Below, piece after piece: positions 23,151 to 35,497 of a DNA stretch of 64,000 nucleotides. The stretch covers positions 2,108,001 to 2,172,000 of the forward strand of contig NZ_LT575468.1 of NCBI RefSeq assembly GCF_900087055.1. The letters run 5' to 3'. Both the position numbers and the translations under genes were made by a program. The DNA comes from Plesiomonas shigelloides (lineage in GTDB: Bacteria; Pseudomonadota; Gammaproteobacteria; Enterobacterales; CAMTGL01). The stretch's first letter is position 1, and every line of letters begins with the position of its first letter. The notes under the pieces were generated by a model that had not been told where the DNA came from, ran no database searches, and worked only from the letters and a program-made list of their open reading frames with translations.

Positions 23151-23183
23151 CCTCTTACCCTCAATAGCATTCAGATAGGAGAG

Positions 23184-23297
23184 TATTCACGGGTAATACC
23201 GGTGAATAGATATGTAGTTTTTAATCACTCCAACATCCCATCATGATTAAAAACATTATTCACATATTTTTTACACCAAAAGGTAACATAAAGTCAA
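23184..23297 (-). promoter_or_regulatory. Putative nuo promoter and leader with two dyads
   Basis: On the minus strand TTGACT (23297-23292), an 18-nt spacer and TAAAAA (23273-23268) form a plausible sigma70 promoter. Downstream in the expected leader lie two symmetrical elements. The first is a perfect 11-bp inverted repeat GTTTTTAATCA / TGATTAAAAAC (23217-23254, 16-nt spacer). The second is a near-perfect 25-bp dyad centred at 23196, with arms TATTCAC and GTGAATA around GGTA-A-TACC (23184-23208). They may be operators or mRNA hairpins. I did not recognise an FNR, ArcA or NarL site with confidence. Confidence 0.5.
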
Positions 23298-23443
23298 TGA
23301 GGACAATCGGTAGAAGCAACTTCATCAGCCACGAACACAATGAGATAAAACCTATCAATTTCAATGATGTAAATTAGATGCACACTGAAAATGATGATAC
23401 AGCTGTAACTTAATTTGATTGGGATTCGTTATCGATACGCAAC

Positions 23444-23481
23444 AAAAAAGAGAGCTATGCCTAAGCACTGCTCTCTTTTTT
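23444..23481. terminator. Bidirectional terminator between sxy and nuo promoter
   Basis: AAAAAAGAGAGC and GCTCTCTTTTTT pair perfectly over 12 bp around a 14-nt loop; A- and T-runs are inside the stem on both strands. It lies 75 bp after the sxy stop (minus strand) and upstream of the nuo promoter, so it should insulate nuo from sxy transcription. Confidence 0.8.
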
Positions 23482-23556
23482 AACTCCCAGACTAACAAGA
23501 TAAGGTTTTATGCATTAAAACCTTTATAATGAAGCTGTTATGGTAAATATCTGATT

Positions 23557-24186
23557 TCAGCGAGTAACTACAGTGAAGCCGTAATTTTCACGTAGTGTGT
23601 TGGCCAGTTGTTCTTTCACTAACGGAGGTAACGCTGCAGCATGACATCCTTCCAAGGCACCAGCCAGCGCCCACAACAATTTTTCTGTCACATCACTGCA
23701 CTGAGATTTAACTTGGATATAAGCAGCAACAGCCCCCAAGGCTTGCAATTCACTGATTGTACTAATGCCTGCTTTTCTAAGTAAACGCTCAGTTGATAGC
23801 CCCATATTTGGCAGGTCTTTTAACCGCTTTGCTAAACCACCGCGTTTTTCTTCTTTATCGGCTCGCGCACCATTCAAAGCATGTGTTGCCATTGCGATCA
23901 ATTGCTCTACGTTATCCCATGTTGCTTGTTCGACTTTGTAATAACGCAACATAACTGGACGACCACGTTTGGTATAAACAAAAGGCGTCATTCCTCGTGC
24001 AATAAAGCGGGCTTCCAACCCCGTACATGCACGCAGATAAAGATGATCCTCTGAAACTACGGCAAACATCACATCCCCTTGATATAAGCCGAAGCCGCCA
24101 AACATAGAGCGTGATTTAACTTCACCAAAACAACCAGAGAATACTTCACACGCTTTCTTGATCAGATTCTTATCTACAGTGTTCAT
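23557..24186 (-). CDS. sxy: TfoX/Sxy-family competence regulator
   Basis: 209 aa, the length of E. coli Sxy. It has a TfoX N-terminal domain (about 1-105, with SRSMFGGFGLYQGDVMFAVV) and a TfoX C-terminal helix-hairpin-helix domain (LKDLPNMGLSTERLLRKAGI). Sxy works with CRP at CRP-S promoters to switch on DNA-uptake genes. ATG 24186 follows GGAGGGG at good spacing; the open frame upstream has no family sequence. It is adjacent to ompA as in E. coli, but the sulA gene expected between them is missing. Confidence 0.92.
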   Translation of the reverse strand: MNTVDKNLIKKACEVFSGCFGEVKSRSMFGGFGLYQGDVMFAVVSEDHLYLRACTGLEARFIARGMTPFVYTKRGRPVMLRYYKVEQATWDNVEQLIAMATHALNGARADKEEKRGGLAKRLKDLPNMGLSTERLLRKAGISTISELQALGAVAAYIQVKSQCSDVTEKLLWALAGALEGCHAAALPPLVKEQLANTLRENYGFTVVTR

Positions 24187-24857
24187 GGCTCCCCTCCATA
24201 ACTGCTTGCTTCGAGCTCTTAAACAAGAGTGATAACAAGCTCTCCCTTTAATTTGTAACACGCAATAATTTGTAAAATCGCAATAAGTTTCAGAAGCGGA
24301 TCTCATCACTATGAAATCGAGGCTATCTTCGCGATTTTTGACACATTAAGCAACACCAGCCGTCACATTATTGACGCAATTATATACATCAGAAATCTCA
24401 TTCGCCTACTTTTTATCCACACGAGATATTTCATTTTCGCGTTAATAACCTGCGCAGATACCGGAAAAACTCTTTTTTTGTGACAAAAAACAAAATAATT
24501 ATGCAACCAATTAAGCAACTCTAGATAGGTTTATCGATCTTTTTTTGTACAAACACACAAATCTAGTCTATTTATTTATATTAAAAAACAATAACTAAAT
24601 GTTTTTGTGATTAAAAATCAACACGATATGTTATTCATTTTCTTTACCCGTTCGTTTACATGTGTAACTGTTTGCGAACTTAATCACGTTAGTCTTGTAT
24701 CTTTTAAAACTCTCGGTAGACTTATTACTAAGAATGGAACATTTGGGCAGGTATTTTAATACTTGCTAACAAAGGAATGTTCATTCAAGAATGACGAAAG
24801 ACCTGTGAGTTTTTCGCGCAAAATTTATGCCTTTCATTGATGATAACGAGGCGCAAG
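24187..24857 (+). promoter_or_regulatory. Long AT-rich sxy-ompA intergenic region with ompA leader
   Basis: 670 bp without a gene. The last 150 bp should be the long ompA 5' leader, which in enteric bacteria stabilises the mRNA and is the target of small RNAs near the ribosome site. The ribosome-site segment TGATAACGAGGCGCAA (24841-24856) is nearly identical to that of E. coli ompA. TTGCGA at 24672 and the AT-rich stretch near 24697 are promoter candidates. TGTGATTAAAAATCAACA around 24606 resembles a degenerate CRP site. No sulA and no LexA box were found. Confidence 0.5.
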
Positions 24858-25922
24858 ATGAAAAAAACTGCAATCGCTCTGGCTCTGGCCGGTATGGCAT
24901 TCGCTGCATCTACTCAAGCAGCTCCACAAGAAGGTACTTGGTACACTGGTGCTAAGCTGGGTTGGTCCAACTACTTCAGCACTGAGAAGAACCAAGATTT
25001 CTTCGGTTCTGACAACGTACTGAGCCGTTCTACTCACTTCAGCAAGAACTCTCTGGGTGGCGGTGTATTTGGTGGTTACCAAGTAAACCCATGGTTCGCA
25101 GTTGAAATGGGCTACGACTACCTGAACAAGCTGAAAAACGACAATGGCGACCTGCGTACTCAAGGTATCCAACTGAGCGGTAAGTTCAGCTACCCAGTAA
25201 TGCAAGATCTGGATCTGTACACCCGTCTGGGTGCTATGGGTTACCGTGCTGACATGAAAGGTAATGCTGAAGCATCTGAATTCAACCGTCACGAAACTGG
25301 TGTTCGCGCACTGGCTGCTGTTGGTGCAGAATACGCATTCAACGACAACTGGGCTGGCCGTCTGGAATACCAATACACCAACAAACTGGGTAACAGCAAC
25401 CAAGTTGGCGCTTCAGCTGACAACGGCCTGCTGACCTTCGGTGTATCTTACCGTTTCGGTCAAACTGTAGAGGCAGCCCCTGCTCCAGTTCCAGCTCCAG
25501 CTCCAGAAATCGAAACCAAGCGTTTCACTCTGACTTCTGACGTTCTGTTCAACTTCGGTAAAGCAACTCTGAAGCCAGAAGGTCAGCAAGCTCTGCAGAA
25601 GATGTACGCTGAAATCCAGAACATGGGTCTGAAAGACAAGACTGCTGTTATCATTGGTTACACTGACCGTATCGGTTCCGATGCTTTCAACATGAAGCTG
25701 TCTCAAGAGCGTGCTCAATCTGTTGCTAGCTACCTGGAAAGCCTGGGTGCTCCAGCTAACATGCTGACTGTAGAAGGTCGCGGTAAAGCTGACCCAGTAA
25801 CTGGTAACAAGTGTGACGGTATCAAGAACCGTAACGCTCTGATTTCTTGCCTGGCTCCAGACCGCCGTGTAGAAATCGAAGTTCAAGGTGTTAAAGAGCA
25901 AGTTGTTGAAGCTCAGCAGTAA
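24858..25922 (+). CDS. ompA: Outer membrane protein A
   Basis: 354 aa. Signal peptide MKKTAIALALAGMAFAASTQA, cleaved before APQEGTW; an eight-stranded beta-barrel (about 22-200); a Pro/Ala hinge (APAPVPAPAPEIE); and a C-terminal OmpA peptidoglycan-binding domain (about 215-350) with IIGYTDRIGSDAFNMKLSQE, two Cys in NKCDGIKNRNALISC and the Arg in APDRRVEIEV. It anchors the outer membrane to peptidoglycan. Codon use is strongly biased towards highly expressed codons, which also produces long meaningless open frames on the opposite strand. Confidence 0.97.
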   Translation: MKKTAIALALAGMAFAASTQAAPQEGTWYTGAKLGWSNYFSTEKNQDFFGSDNVLSRSTHFSKNSLGGGVFGGYQVNPWFAVEMGYDYLNKLKNDNGDLRTQGIQLSGKFSYPVMQDLDLYTRLGAMGYRADMKGNAEASEFNRHETGVRALAAVGAEYAFNDNWAGRLEYQYTNKLGNSNQVGASADNGLLTFGVSYRFGQTVEAAPAPVPAPAPEIETKRFTLTSDVLFNFGKATLKPEGQQALQKMYAEIQNMGLKDKTAVIIGYTDRIGSDAFNMKLSQERAQSVASYLESLGAPANMLTVEGRGKADPVTGNKCDGIKNRNALISCLAPDRRVEIEVQGVKEQVVEAQQ

Positions 25923-25938
25923 TGCTTGAACTCTGAAT

Positions 25939-25971
25939 AAAATAAACCCCGCATTGCGGGGTTTATTTTTT
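25939..25971. terminator. Terminator shared by ompA and matP
   Basis: AAAATAAACCCCGC and GCGGGGTTTATTTT make a 14-bp perfect stem with a 3-nt loop, followed by T-rich sequence on the plus strand. The matP stop codon (25963-25965) lies inside the 3' arm, so this convergent terminator serves both genes. Confidence 0.85.
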
Positions 25972-26412
25972 GAGTAACTCAACCAAATCTTTTCTTACTT
26001 CGTCAACTTGACTCTGATAACGCTTTTTCGTGCTCGACTCGTCCAAAAGATGCGTGATGGTCGCTGACAATGTCATTCCAAGTTCATTTGCACGCTCTGA
26101 AAGTTTCTTCCACACCGCATATTCCAAATCGATTGATTTTTTTCTCGTTGCCGTTTTTTCAGCATCGAAATAGCGCTTACGGGTCGCTCTGACTACTTGC
26201 TTAAGTTTGATATCCAGCGCCGGATTTAGATTGGCAGCAATCCATGCAGAGATTTCTTCTGGATTATTCGCACACTCTTGTAAACGCAAAACGGCATCTT
26301 CCACCGCACTGCTTTCTGTGTAGTGCGTGATATTTTCACCTGCCTGCGCTTTTTTGACCAAGTATTTCCATTTCCAACCACTTTCTAAATTGTCAAGTTG
26401 TTGATATTTCAT
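25963..26412 (-). CDS. matP: Macrodomain Ter protein MatP
   Basis: 149 aa (E. coli 150). The N-terminus MKYQQLDNLESGWKWKYLVK and the ribbon-helix-helix DNA-binding region TRKKSIDLEYAVWKKLSERA are those of MatP, followed by the C-terminal tetramerisation coiled coil. It binds matS sites in the Ter macrodomain and organises chromosome segregation. It is convergent with ompA and divergent from lonH, as in E. coli; about 125 bp of shared promoter lie upstream. Confidence 0.95.
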   Translation of the reverse strand: MKYQQLDNLESGWKWKYLVKKAQAGENITHYTESSAVEDAVLRLQECANNPEEISAWIAANLNPALDIKLKQVVRATRKRYFDAEKTATRKKSIDLEYAVWKKLSERANELGMTLSATITHLLDESSTKKRYQSQVDEVRKDLVELLKK

Positions 26413-26537
26413 TGTTAAAATCTCAGCGGGCGGTATATTCTAAACGAAAATCATGATAACAAATGCAGACACAGTGCGCTTACATACAAGCGCCGTATCA
26501 TAGGGTAAATTTGTTATAATCTCACTCTCAATTCATT

Positions 26538-28316
26538 ATGCAGTGTACGAACTTGACTAAACAAGAACTCGAATGGCAGCAACTTTTGCCGAATACTGAA
26601 CAGTACATGCCGCTATTTTCCAGCGCGGATGAACAACCACCTTACTCATTCCTAGATATTCAGCCAAGACTTGCCGACAGTCTGGATCGTTTTTGTCGTC
26701 TTCGCACTAATCCATCGTTCCTGCTAGTGAAAGGCAAAGAAAACCAACGCTACCTTTCTCTGCTCGCCGAAGCGGTACGTGAGCGTATACCGCCTCTAGA
26801 AGAGACAATAGGCTTTCATTATCAGTTTGATAGCCATACGTTACGCGTTAATGGTGCATCTGCGACATCCGATGCCGATAATTTCGCCGCAAATACGGTC
26901 TGTGCCTATGCTGAATGGGTCTCGTGGGAACAGTTATTCGGTAGCGTTAAAGAGTTCAATAACCAGATTATTATGGAGCCAGGACTTATCCATAAAGCCA
27001 ATGGTGGTTATTTAGTTCTTCCTCTTCGCACACTGCTCATTCAGCCCGAAATCTGGTTACAACTGCGAAAAACCCTGCTGAGTAAACAATTCCAGTGGTG
27101 TAATGCAAACGACAGCAAACCATTACCGCTACCTATTCCTTCCATGCCACTTGATCTGCGCCTCATTTTAGTCGGCGATCGTTTCAGCATGGCTGAATTC
27201 GGCGAGCTTGAGCCGGATCTGGATACTCTTTCAATGTACACGGAAATTGAAGATGATCTGGAAATCGACTCAGATGAAACACTCTCTGCTTGGCTAGGTT
27301 ATGTCAACAGCCTTGCCAATGAACTGGAACTTCCATCATTAAAGCAAGACGCATGGCCAATTTTGTTACATGCTGGCGCGAGAGAAACGAACGACCAACA
27401 ACGCTTGCCACTGTGCCCGCTCTGGCTAGAGGCGCTGCTGGCCGAAGCCAGTCTTGAATCGGATGATGAGCCGATTAGCGCCGAGGCATTATCAAATGCT
27501 ATTCATGCTCGTCGTGACCGCGCTGGATATTTGCCAGAGAGAGCAATGGATGATATTCACCGCGGACAGGTCTTTATTGACACCGAAGGCGCTCAGATTG
27601 GCCAAGTCAATGGCTTATCAGTCCTCGAATATCCTGGTCATCCTTTTGCTTTTGGCGAGCCTTCTCGCATCAGTTGTGTTGTGCATCTGGGTGATGGTGA
27701 CATTTCTGACGTGGAGCGTAAAGTTGAGCTCGGCGGTAATATTCACGCCAAAGGCATGATGATCATGCAAGCCTACTTAGCATCAGAGCTAGCCTTGGAG
27801 CAACAGCTACCTTTCTCCGCATCGCTAGTCTTTGAGCAGTCCTACGGTGAGGTTGACGGTGATAGCGCGTCTCTGGCTGAATTATGCGCCTTAGTTAGCG
27901 CTCTGTCATTACAGCCTGTCTCGCAATCAATCGCTATCACGGGCGCCGTTGACCAATTTGGCCGTGTCCAACCGGTTGGTGGCATCAATGAAAAAATTGA
28001 AGGCTTCTTTGCCGTATGTGAAAACCGCGGATTAACTGGCGAACAAGGCATCATTTTACCCGCCAGCAATCTTCGTCATCTGTGTTTATCTGACGATGTC
28101 GTTGAAGCAGTAAAAGATGGAACCTTCCACGTTTATGCTGTTGAGCATGCCTCAGAGGCGCTATCGTTGTTAACAGGTCTACCATTTGACAGTGATGATG
28201 AGAAACAACCATCCCTGTTAGGATTGATTGAGCAGCGAATCGAGCAACTTAATCAGACCGAACAGCAAACGACTCCATGGTGGTTACGATGGACTAACTG
28301 GTTCAACCACAGCTGA
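26538..28316 (+). CDS. lonH: Lon-like protease LonH (YcbZ family)
   Basis: 592 aa (E. coli 586). The C-terminal Lon protease domain holds the Ser-Lys dyad: Ser about 443 in DGDSASLAEL and Lys about 486 in VGGINEKIEGFF, with the same 43-residue spacing as in Lon. The N-terminal two thirds is a degenerate AAA-like region without a clear Walker A motif. It is probably a specialised cytoplasmic protease; substrates are unknown to me. It starts at ATG 26538 with a poor SD, and its stop overlaps the FadR operator of fabA. Confidence 0.92.
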   Translation: MQCTNLTKQELEWQQLLPNTEQYMPLFSSADEQPPYSFLDIQPRLADSLDRFCRLRTNPSFLLVKGKENQRYLSLLAEAVRERIPPLEETIGFHYQFDSHTLRVNGASATSDADNFAANTVCAYAEWVSWEQLFGSVKEFNNQIIMEPGLIHKANGGYLVLPLRTLLIQPEIWLQLRKTLLSKQFQWCNANDSKPLPLPIPSMPLDLRLILVGDRFSMAEFGELEPDLDTLSMYTEIEDDLEIDSDETLSAWLGYVNSLANELELPSLKQDAWPILLHAGARETNDQQRLPLCPLWLEALLAEASLESDDEPISAEALSNAIHARRDRAGYLPERAMDDIHRGQVFIDTEGAQIGQVNGLSVLEYPGHPFAFGEPSRISCVVHLGDGDISDVERKVELGGNIHAKGMMIMQAYLASELALEQQLPFSASLVFEQSYGEVDGDSASLAELCALVSALSLQPVSQSIAITGAVDQFGRVQPVGGINEKIEGFFAVCENRGLTGEQGIILPASNLRHLCLSDDVVEAVKDGTFHVYAVEHASEALSLLTGLPFDSDDEKQPSLLGLIEQRIEQLNQTEQQTTPWWLRWTNWFNHS

Positions 28317-28346
28317 TCGGAGTTGTTCAGCGTACAAGTGTTCGCT
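28311..28346 (+). promoter_or_regulatory. FadR and FabR operators at the fabA promoter
   Basis: AGCTGATCGGAGTTGTT (28311-28327) closely matches the known E. coli fabA FadR site, where FadR activates. AGCGTACAAGTGTTCGCT (28329-28346) matches the FabR palindrome (consensus AGCGTACACGTGTTCGCT), where FabR represses. The two sites are nearly adjacent, as in E. coli. The site identities rest on remembered consensus sequences. Confidence 0.85.
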
Positions 28347-28384
28347 AAGTTAGTGGCAGAATTCACTACCAGACGTTGTACGCT

Positions 28385-28903
28385 ATGTTGATGAAACGTT
28401 TTTCATATTCCAAGGAAGATCTGCTGGCCTCCAGCCGCGGTGAGTTATTCGGTGAAACCGGTCCACAATTACCAGCACCTAATATGCTGATGATGGATCG
28501 CATCGTCAAAATGTCTGAAACCGAAGGTAACTTTGGTAAAGGCTATATCGAAGCCGAACTGGATATCAATCCAGATCTTTGGTTCTTTGCGTGCCACTTC
28601 CCTGGCGATCCAGTAATGCCTGGCTGCTTAGGACTGGATGCCATGTGGCAGCTGGTTGGCTTCTTCCTAGGCTGGACTGGTGGTGAAGGCAAAGGCCGCG
28701 CATTAGGTGTAGGTGAAGTGAAATTCACTGGTCAGATCCTACCTACAGCCAAGAAAGTAGTTTACCGCATCCATATCAAGCGCCTGATTAATCGTAAGTT
28801 GATTATGGGTATGGCGGATGGTGAAGTTGAAGTCGATGGCCGCGTCATCTATACCGCGACAGATCTGAAAGTCGGTTTGTTTAAAGACACCTCAGGCTTT
28901 TAA
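28385..28903 (+). CDS. fabA: 3-hydroxydecanoyl-ACP dehydratase/isomerase
   Basis: 172 aa when started at ATG 28385, the E. coli length. Hot-dog-fold homodimer that dehydrates 3-hydroxydecanoyl-ACP and isomerises trans-2 to cis-3-decenoyl-ACP, the branch point to unsaturated fatty acids. Active-site His is in [14 protein letters not shown] and Asp in GCLGLDAMW. The SD is weak; an ATG at 28391 is an alternative start. FadR and FabR operators lie directly upstream. Confidence 0.96.
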   Translation: MLMKRFSYSKEDLLASSRGELFGETGPQLPAPNMLMMDRIVKMSETEGNFGKGYIEAELDINPDLWFFACHFPGDPVMPGCLGLDAMWQLVGFFLGWTGGEGKGRALGVGEVKFTGQILPTAKKVVYRIHIKRLINRKLIMGMADGEVEVDGRVIYTATDLKVGLFKDTSGF

Positions 28904-28928
28904 TACACGAGTAATATCAAGACCCCAA

Positions 28929-28954
28929 AGACCAGCTTTCGAGCTGGTTTTTTA
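28929..28954 (+). terminator. fabA terminator
   Basis: ACCAGCT-TTCG-AGCTGGT followed by TTTTT, with flanking A/T pairs; it begins about 25 bp after the fabA stop. Confidence 0.85.
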
Positions 28955-29218
28955 TTGCTATGTAAACCTAACAGCTTATCCACTCAGATAATAACGATCG
29001 TGATTGATAGGATACTGTCGCGCTAACAAACGCGAGTTGAACTGAACGAGTCGGGAAAAGGGCTAAATACAGCGTTTATATATGTGCATGAGATAGTTCG
29101 CTGAAGCAACGCTCAAGCAGCGCAGAAAAGAGAACACTCTCAGGCATACGAACAACTAGCTAAATCCAAATCAAAGCACCCTAAAGATAACAAACGAAAT
29201 CTGGGTAACCCCAAACGC
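28955..29218. other. Spacer between fabA and the rrn operon end
   Basis: About 260 bp without a gene on either strand. rmf, which follows fabA in E. coli, is not present here. Nothing else recognisable is seen. Confidence 0.5.
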
Positions 29219-29244
29219 AAAAAGCCCATCCTAACGGATGGGCT
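29219..29244 (-). terminator. rrn operon terminator
   Basis: On the minus strand AGCCCATCC-GTTA-GGATGGGCT is followed by TTTT, 14 bp beyond the 5S 3' end. Confidence 0.85.
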
Positions 29245-29257
29245 CTTCACTTATTTG

Positions 29258-29377
29258 ATGCCTAGCAGTTCCCTACTCTCGCATGGGGAGACCCCACACT
29301 ACCATCGGCGCTACGGCGTTTCACTTCTGAGTTCGGCATGGGGTCAGGTGGGACCACCGCGCTATCGCCGCCAGGCA
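29258..29377 (-). rRNA. rrf: 5S ribosomal RNA
   Basis: 120 nt on the minus strand, starting TGCCTGGCGGC and ending GGGAACTGCTAGGCAT. The ends pair as helix I, and the conserved CCGAACTCAGAAGTGAAACG is present. Confidence 0.97.
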
Positions 29378-29514
29378 AATTCTGTTTCTCTATCGCGTAC
29401 ACTACTTGTGTCTCGCGCCAGAGTTAAAATCTAAAAACAAGCTAAATAACTGATGTATTGTTCTTTGAACAAGTAACTCGTGACTTCATTCATCCAACAT
29501 CACTTTGGCGTTGT

Positions 29515-32418
<2,904 letters not shown>

Positions 32419-32609
32419 ATACAACCCAAAATAATGTCGGGCTGAATGCTAGTCACTAAACTGGTCGTTGCCAGTTTCTCAAGTCGCTTGTTCTCAAGAA
32501 CTTCAGTTATTTTTCAGCTTGTTTTCAAATTTTTAAAGAGCAGTTGTGCATCCGAAGACACATCAAACAATCTGTGTGAACACTCAGCTTAAGCGCCAAA
32601 TATCTCAGG
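32419..32609 (-). other. 16S-23S spacer without tRNA genes
   Basis: Only about 190 nt. There is no tRNA-Ile/Ala or tRNA-Glu: no cloverleaf, no GTTCRANNC T-loop. A boxA-like antitermination signal TGCTCTTTAAAAATTTGAAA (minus strand, about 32526-32545) is present. Confidence 0.8.
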
Positions 32610-34151
<1,542 letters not shown>

Positions 34152-34400
34152 AAAGTTTGTCGCTCGAATAAACTGGCAAATAAATTGTTCAGTCACTCGT
34201 TTAACTTAATATCTTTTGGATATCAGCATTCTCAAACGAGTGCCCACACAGATTGTCTGATTAACTTTTTAAAGAGCAATGTCGCTTCACGTCCGATTTG
34301 CTTTCGCGTTTCGTTCCGTGCCGACAGGGAGCGCATTATAGGGCGGCGCCGAAAAGACGCAAGGGCTAATTCACCCTTTTTATCGAAAAACACTTCAAGC
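34152..34400 (-). promoter_or_regulatory. rrn promoter, UP region and antitermination leader
   Basis: Minus strand: -35 TTGCGT (34362-34357), 16-nt spacer, -10 TATAAT (34340-34335) and a GC-rich discriminator GCGCTCCC typical of stringently controlled rrn promoters. AT-rich sequence upstream is a possible UP element. A boxA-like TGCTCTTTAAAAAGTT lies in the leader near 34265-34280. The leader to mature 16S is about 180 nt. Confidence 0.75.
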
Positions 34401-34695
34401 GCGCAAACATTGAACTAAATCACGTTTTTTGTGTATTTAACCACCGATTTATAGCCAATACCTCATACCTCTGGAGTCTCATTTCGCTCGAGAAGGACGA
34501 TTTCCCGCACTTGTTCTCGTTTTTCATCTCTACACATACATAAAGCTCACGGATAAAGCTCCCCCTACGCAGCGTTAATGAGTGTAGATGCATAACTGAA
34601 CTTTTACCGCCTTTCCTTATCATTCATTTTCGAACGCAAAAATGAGTGCTTAGACTCGGATGCATCACTCAACAACGGGGGTTTGTAATAAATGA
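34401..34695. other. Region between rrn promoter and the vWA/kinase locus
   Basis: About 295 bp. A 67-codon open frame at 34420-34623 (-) has no SD and no family content. The region probably contains the upstream rrn control sequence and the point where the phosphatase gene was truncated. Confidence 0.4.
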
Positions 34696-34866
34696 CTGGT
34701 TTATCGCAAAATCCTTCAGGATACGTTTAATAAATGGCGTAATCATGACGCTTATATCCAGCAATTACCGATCATTTCGCCTGCCGCGCTGCATGCGCTC
34801 TCAGGCCCGTTGAAAGAACACACCATCAATGACCAAGCCGCTACAGTCTTATTACGATCTGATTGA
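34696..34866 (+). pseudogene. 3' stump of a PP2C-type phosphatase gene
   Basis: 56 codons are open up to a TGA at 34864-34866 and overlap the vWA start by 38 nt. There is no start codon, and an in-frame TGA directly precedes the segment at 34693. The peptide runs LVYRKILQDTFNKW..., then IISPAALHALSGPLKEH, and ends INDQAATVLLRSD. The end resembles the conserved 'DDQT..V.L' C-terminus of PP2C phosphatases, and in related loci (yegK/pphC with yegL and yegI in E. coli) a PP2C gene accompanies the vWA and kinase genes. The catalytic domain is absent, so the phosphatase is lost. The identification rests on a short segment plus context. Confidence 0.5.
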
Positions 34867-35497
34867 TAACCCTTCGCACCGCTGCCCCTGCATCTTGGTG
34901 CTGGATACGTCCTACAGTATGTACGACATTGCTATCCGCGAGCTAAATCAGGGGTTGCAGCAATTCATTCAAGCGGTGAAGCATGATGATTATGCGGGGC
35001 AATCAGTGGAAGTGGGCGTGGTGACGTTTGGTCATCGAGTGATCCCGCAACTGCCGCTGACACCCGTTCGACAAATTGAGAACGTAGATAACTTTGTTGC
35101 CAGTGGTGATAGCCCGATGGGCGCCGCAGTACATGCCGGTTTGGATATCTTGGAAGCGCGTAAACGTGCCTATCAAAAAGCGGGAGTGGCTTACCACCAG
35201 CCGTGGCTGATTTTGATGACAGATGGAGTGCCTACTGATGAATGGCGCTCAGCAGCTGTACGTTGTCAGACTCTGGCCGATCAGAAAAAACTCTCGGTGT
35301 ATTCGATTGCCATGGGCCCAGATGCGGATTTAAATGTGTTAACGCACTTTGGTGAGCGTAAACCGATGCGCCTACGTGGACTGCGTTTTCGCGAGTTTTT
35401 CCAATGGCTGTCCGCCAGCATGGAGCGCCTGAGCCAATCCCATCCGGATATGCCAGATACCGAAGAAGTTGATACCTTAGGTTGGGAAGCGCTGTGA
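34829..35497 (+). CDS. von Willebrand factor A domain protein (TerY/YegL-like)
   Basis: 222 aa, a single vWA domain. The metal-ion-dependent adhesion site is complete: D26-T-S28-Y-S30 (DTSYS), a Ser in GDSPMG in the usual Thr position, and TDGVPTDEW. There is no signal peptide, so it is cytoplasmic. Such proteins are partners of a PP2C phosphatase and a protein kinase in TerY-P triads. Its stop overlaps the kinase GTG start (GTGA), giving translational coupling. The SD before ATG 34829 is weak, as expected if translation was once coupled to the phosphatase gene that overlaps it. Confidence 0.85.
   Translation: MTKPLQSYYDLIDNPSHRCPCILVLDTSYSMYDIAIRELNQGLQQFIQAVKHDDYAGQSVEVGVVTFGHRVIPQLPLTPVRQIENVDNFVASGDSPMGAAVHAGLDILEARKRAYQKAGVAYHQPWLILMTDGVPTDEWRSAAVRCQTLADQKKLSVYSIAMGPDADLNVLTHFGERKPMRLRGLRFREFFQWLSASMERLSQSHPDMPDTEEVDTLGWEAL

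Noticed and set aside
24600-24625. CRP site upstream of ompA (TGTGATTAAAAATCAACA)
   Set aside because: Only the left half-site fits the consensus; kept as a remark and not as a feature.
24834-25982. Two 189-codon open frames antisense to ompA
   Set aside because: They arise from the strong codon bias of ompA, have no SD, and their sequence has no family content.
34420-34623. 67-codon minus-strand frame upstream of rrn
   Set aside because: No SD, basic low-complexity content, and it lies in the expected rrn upstream control region.
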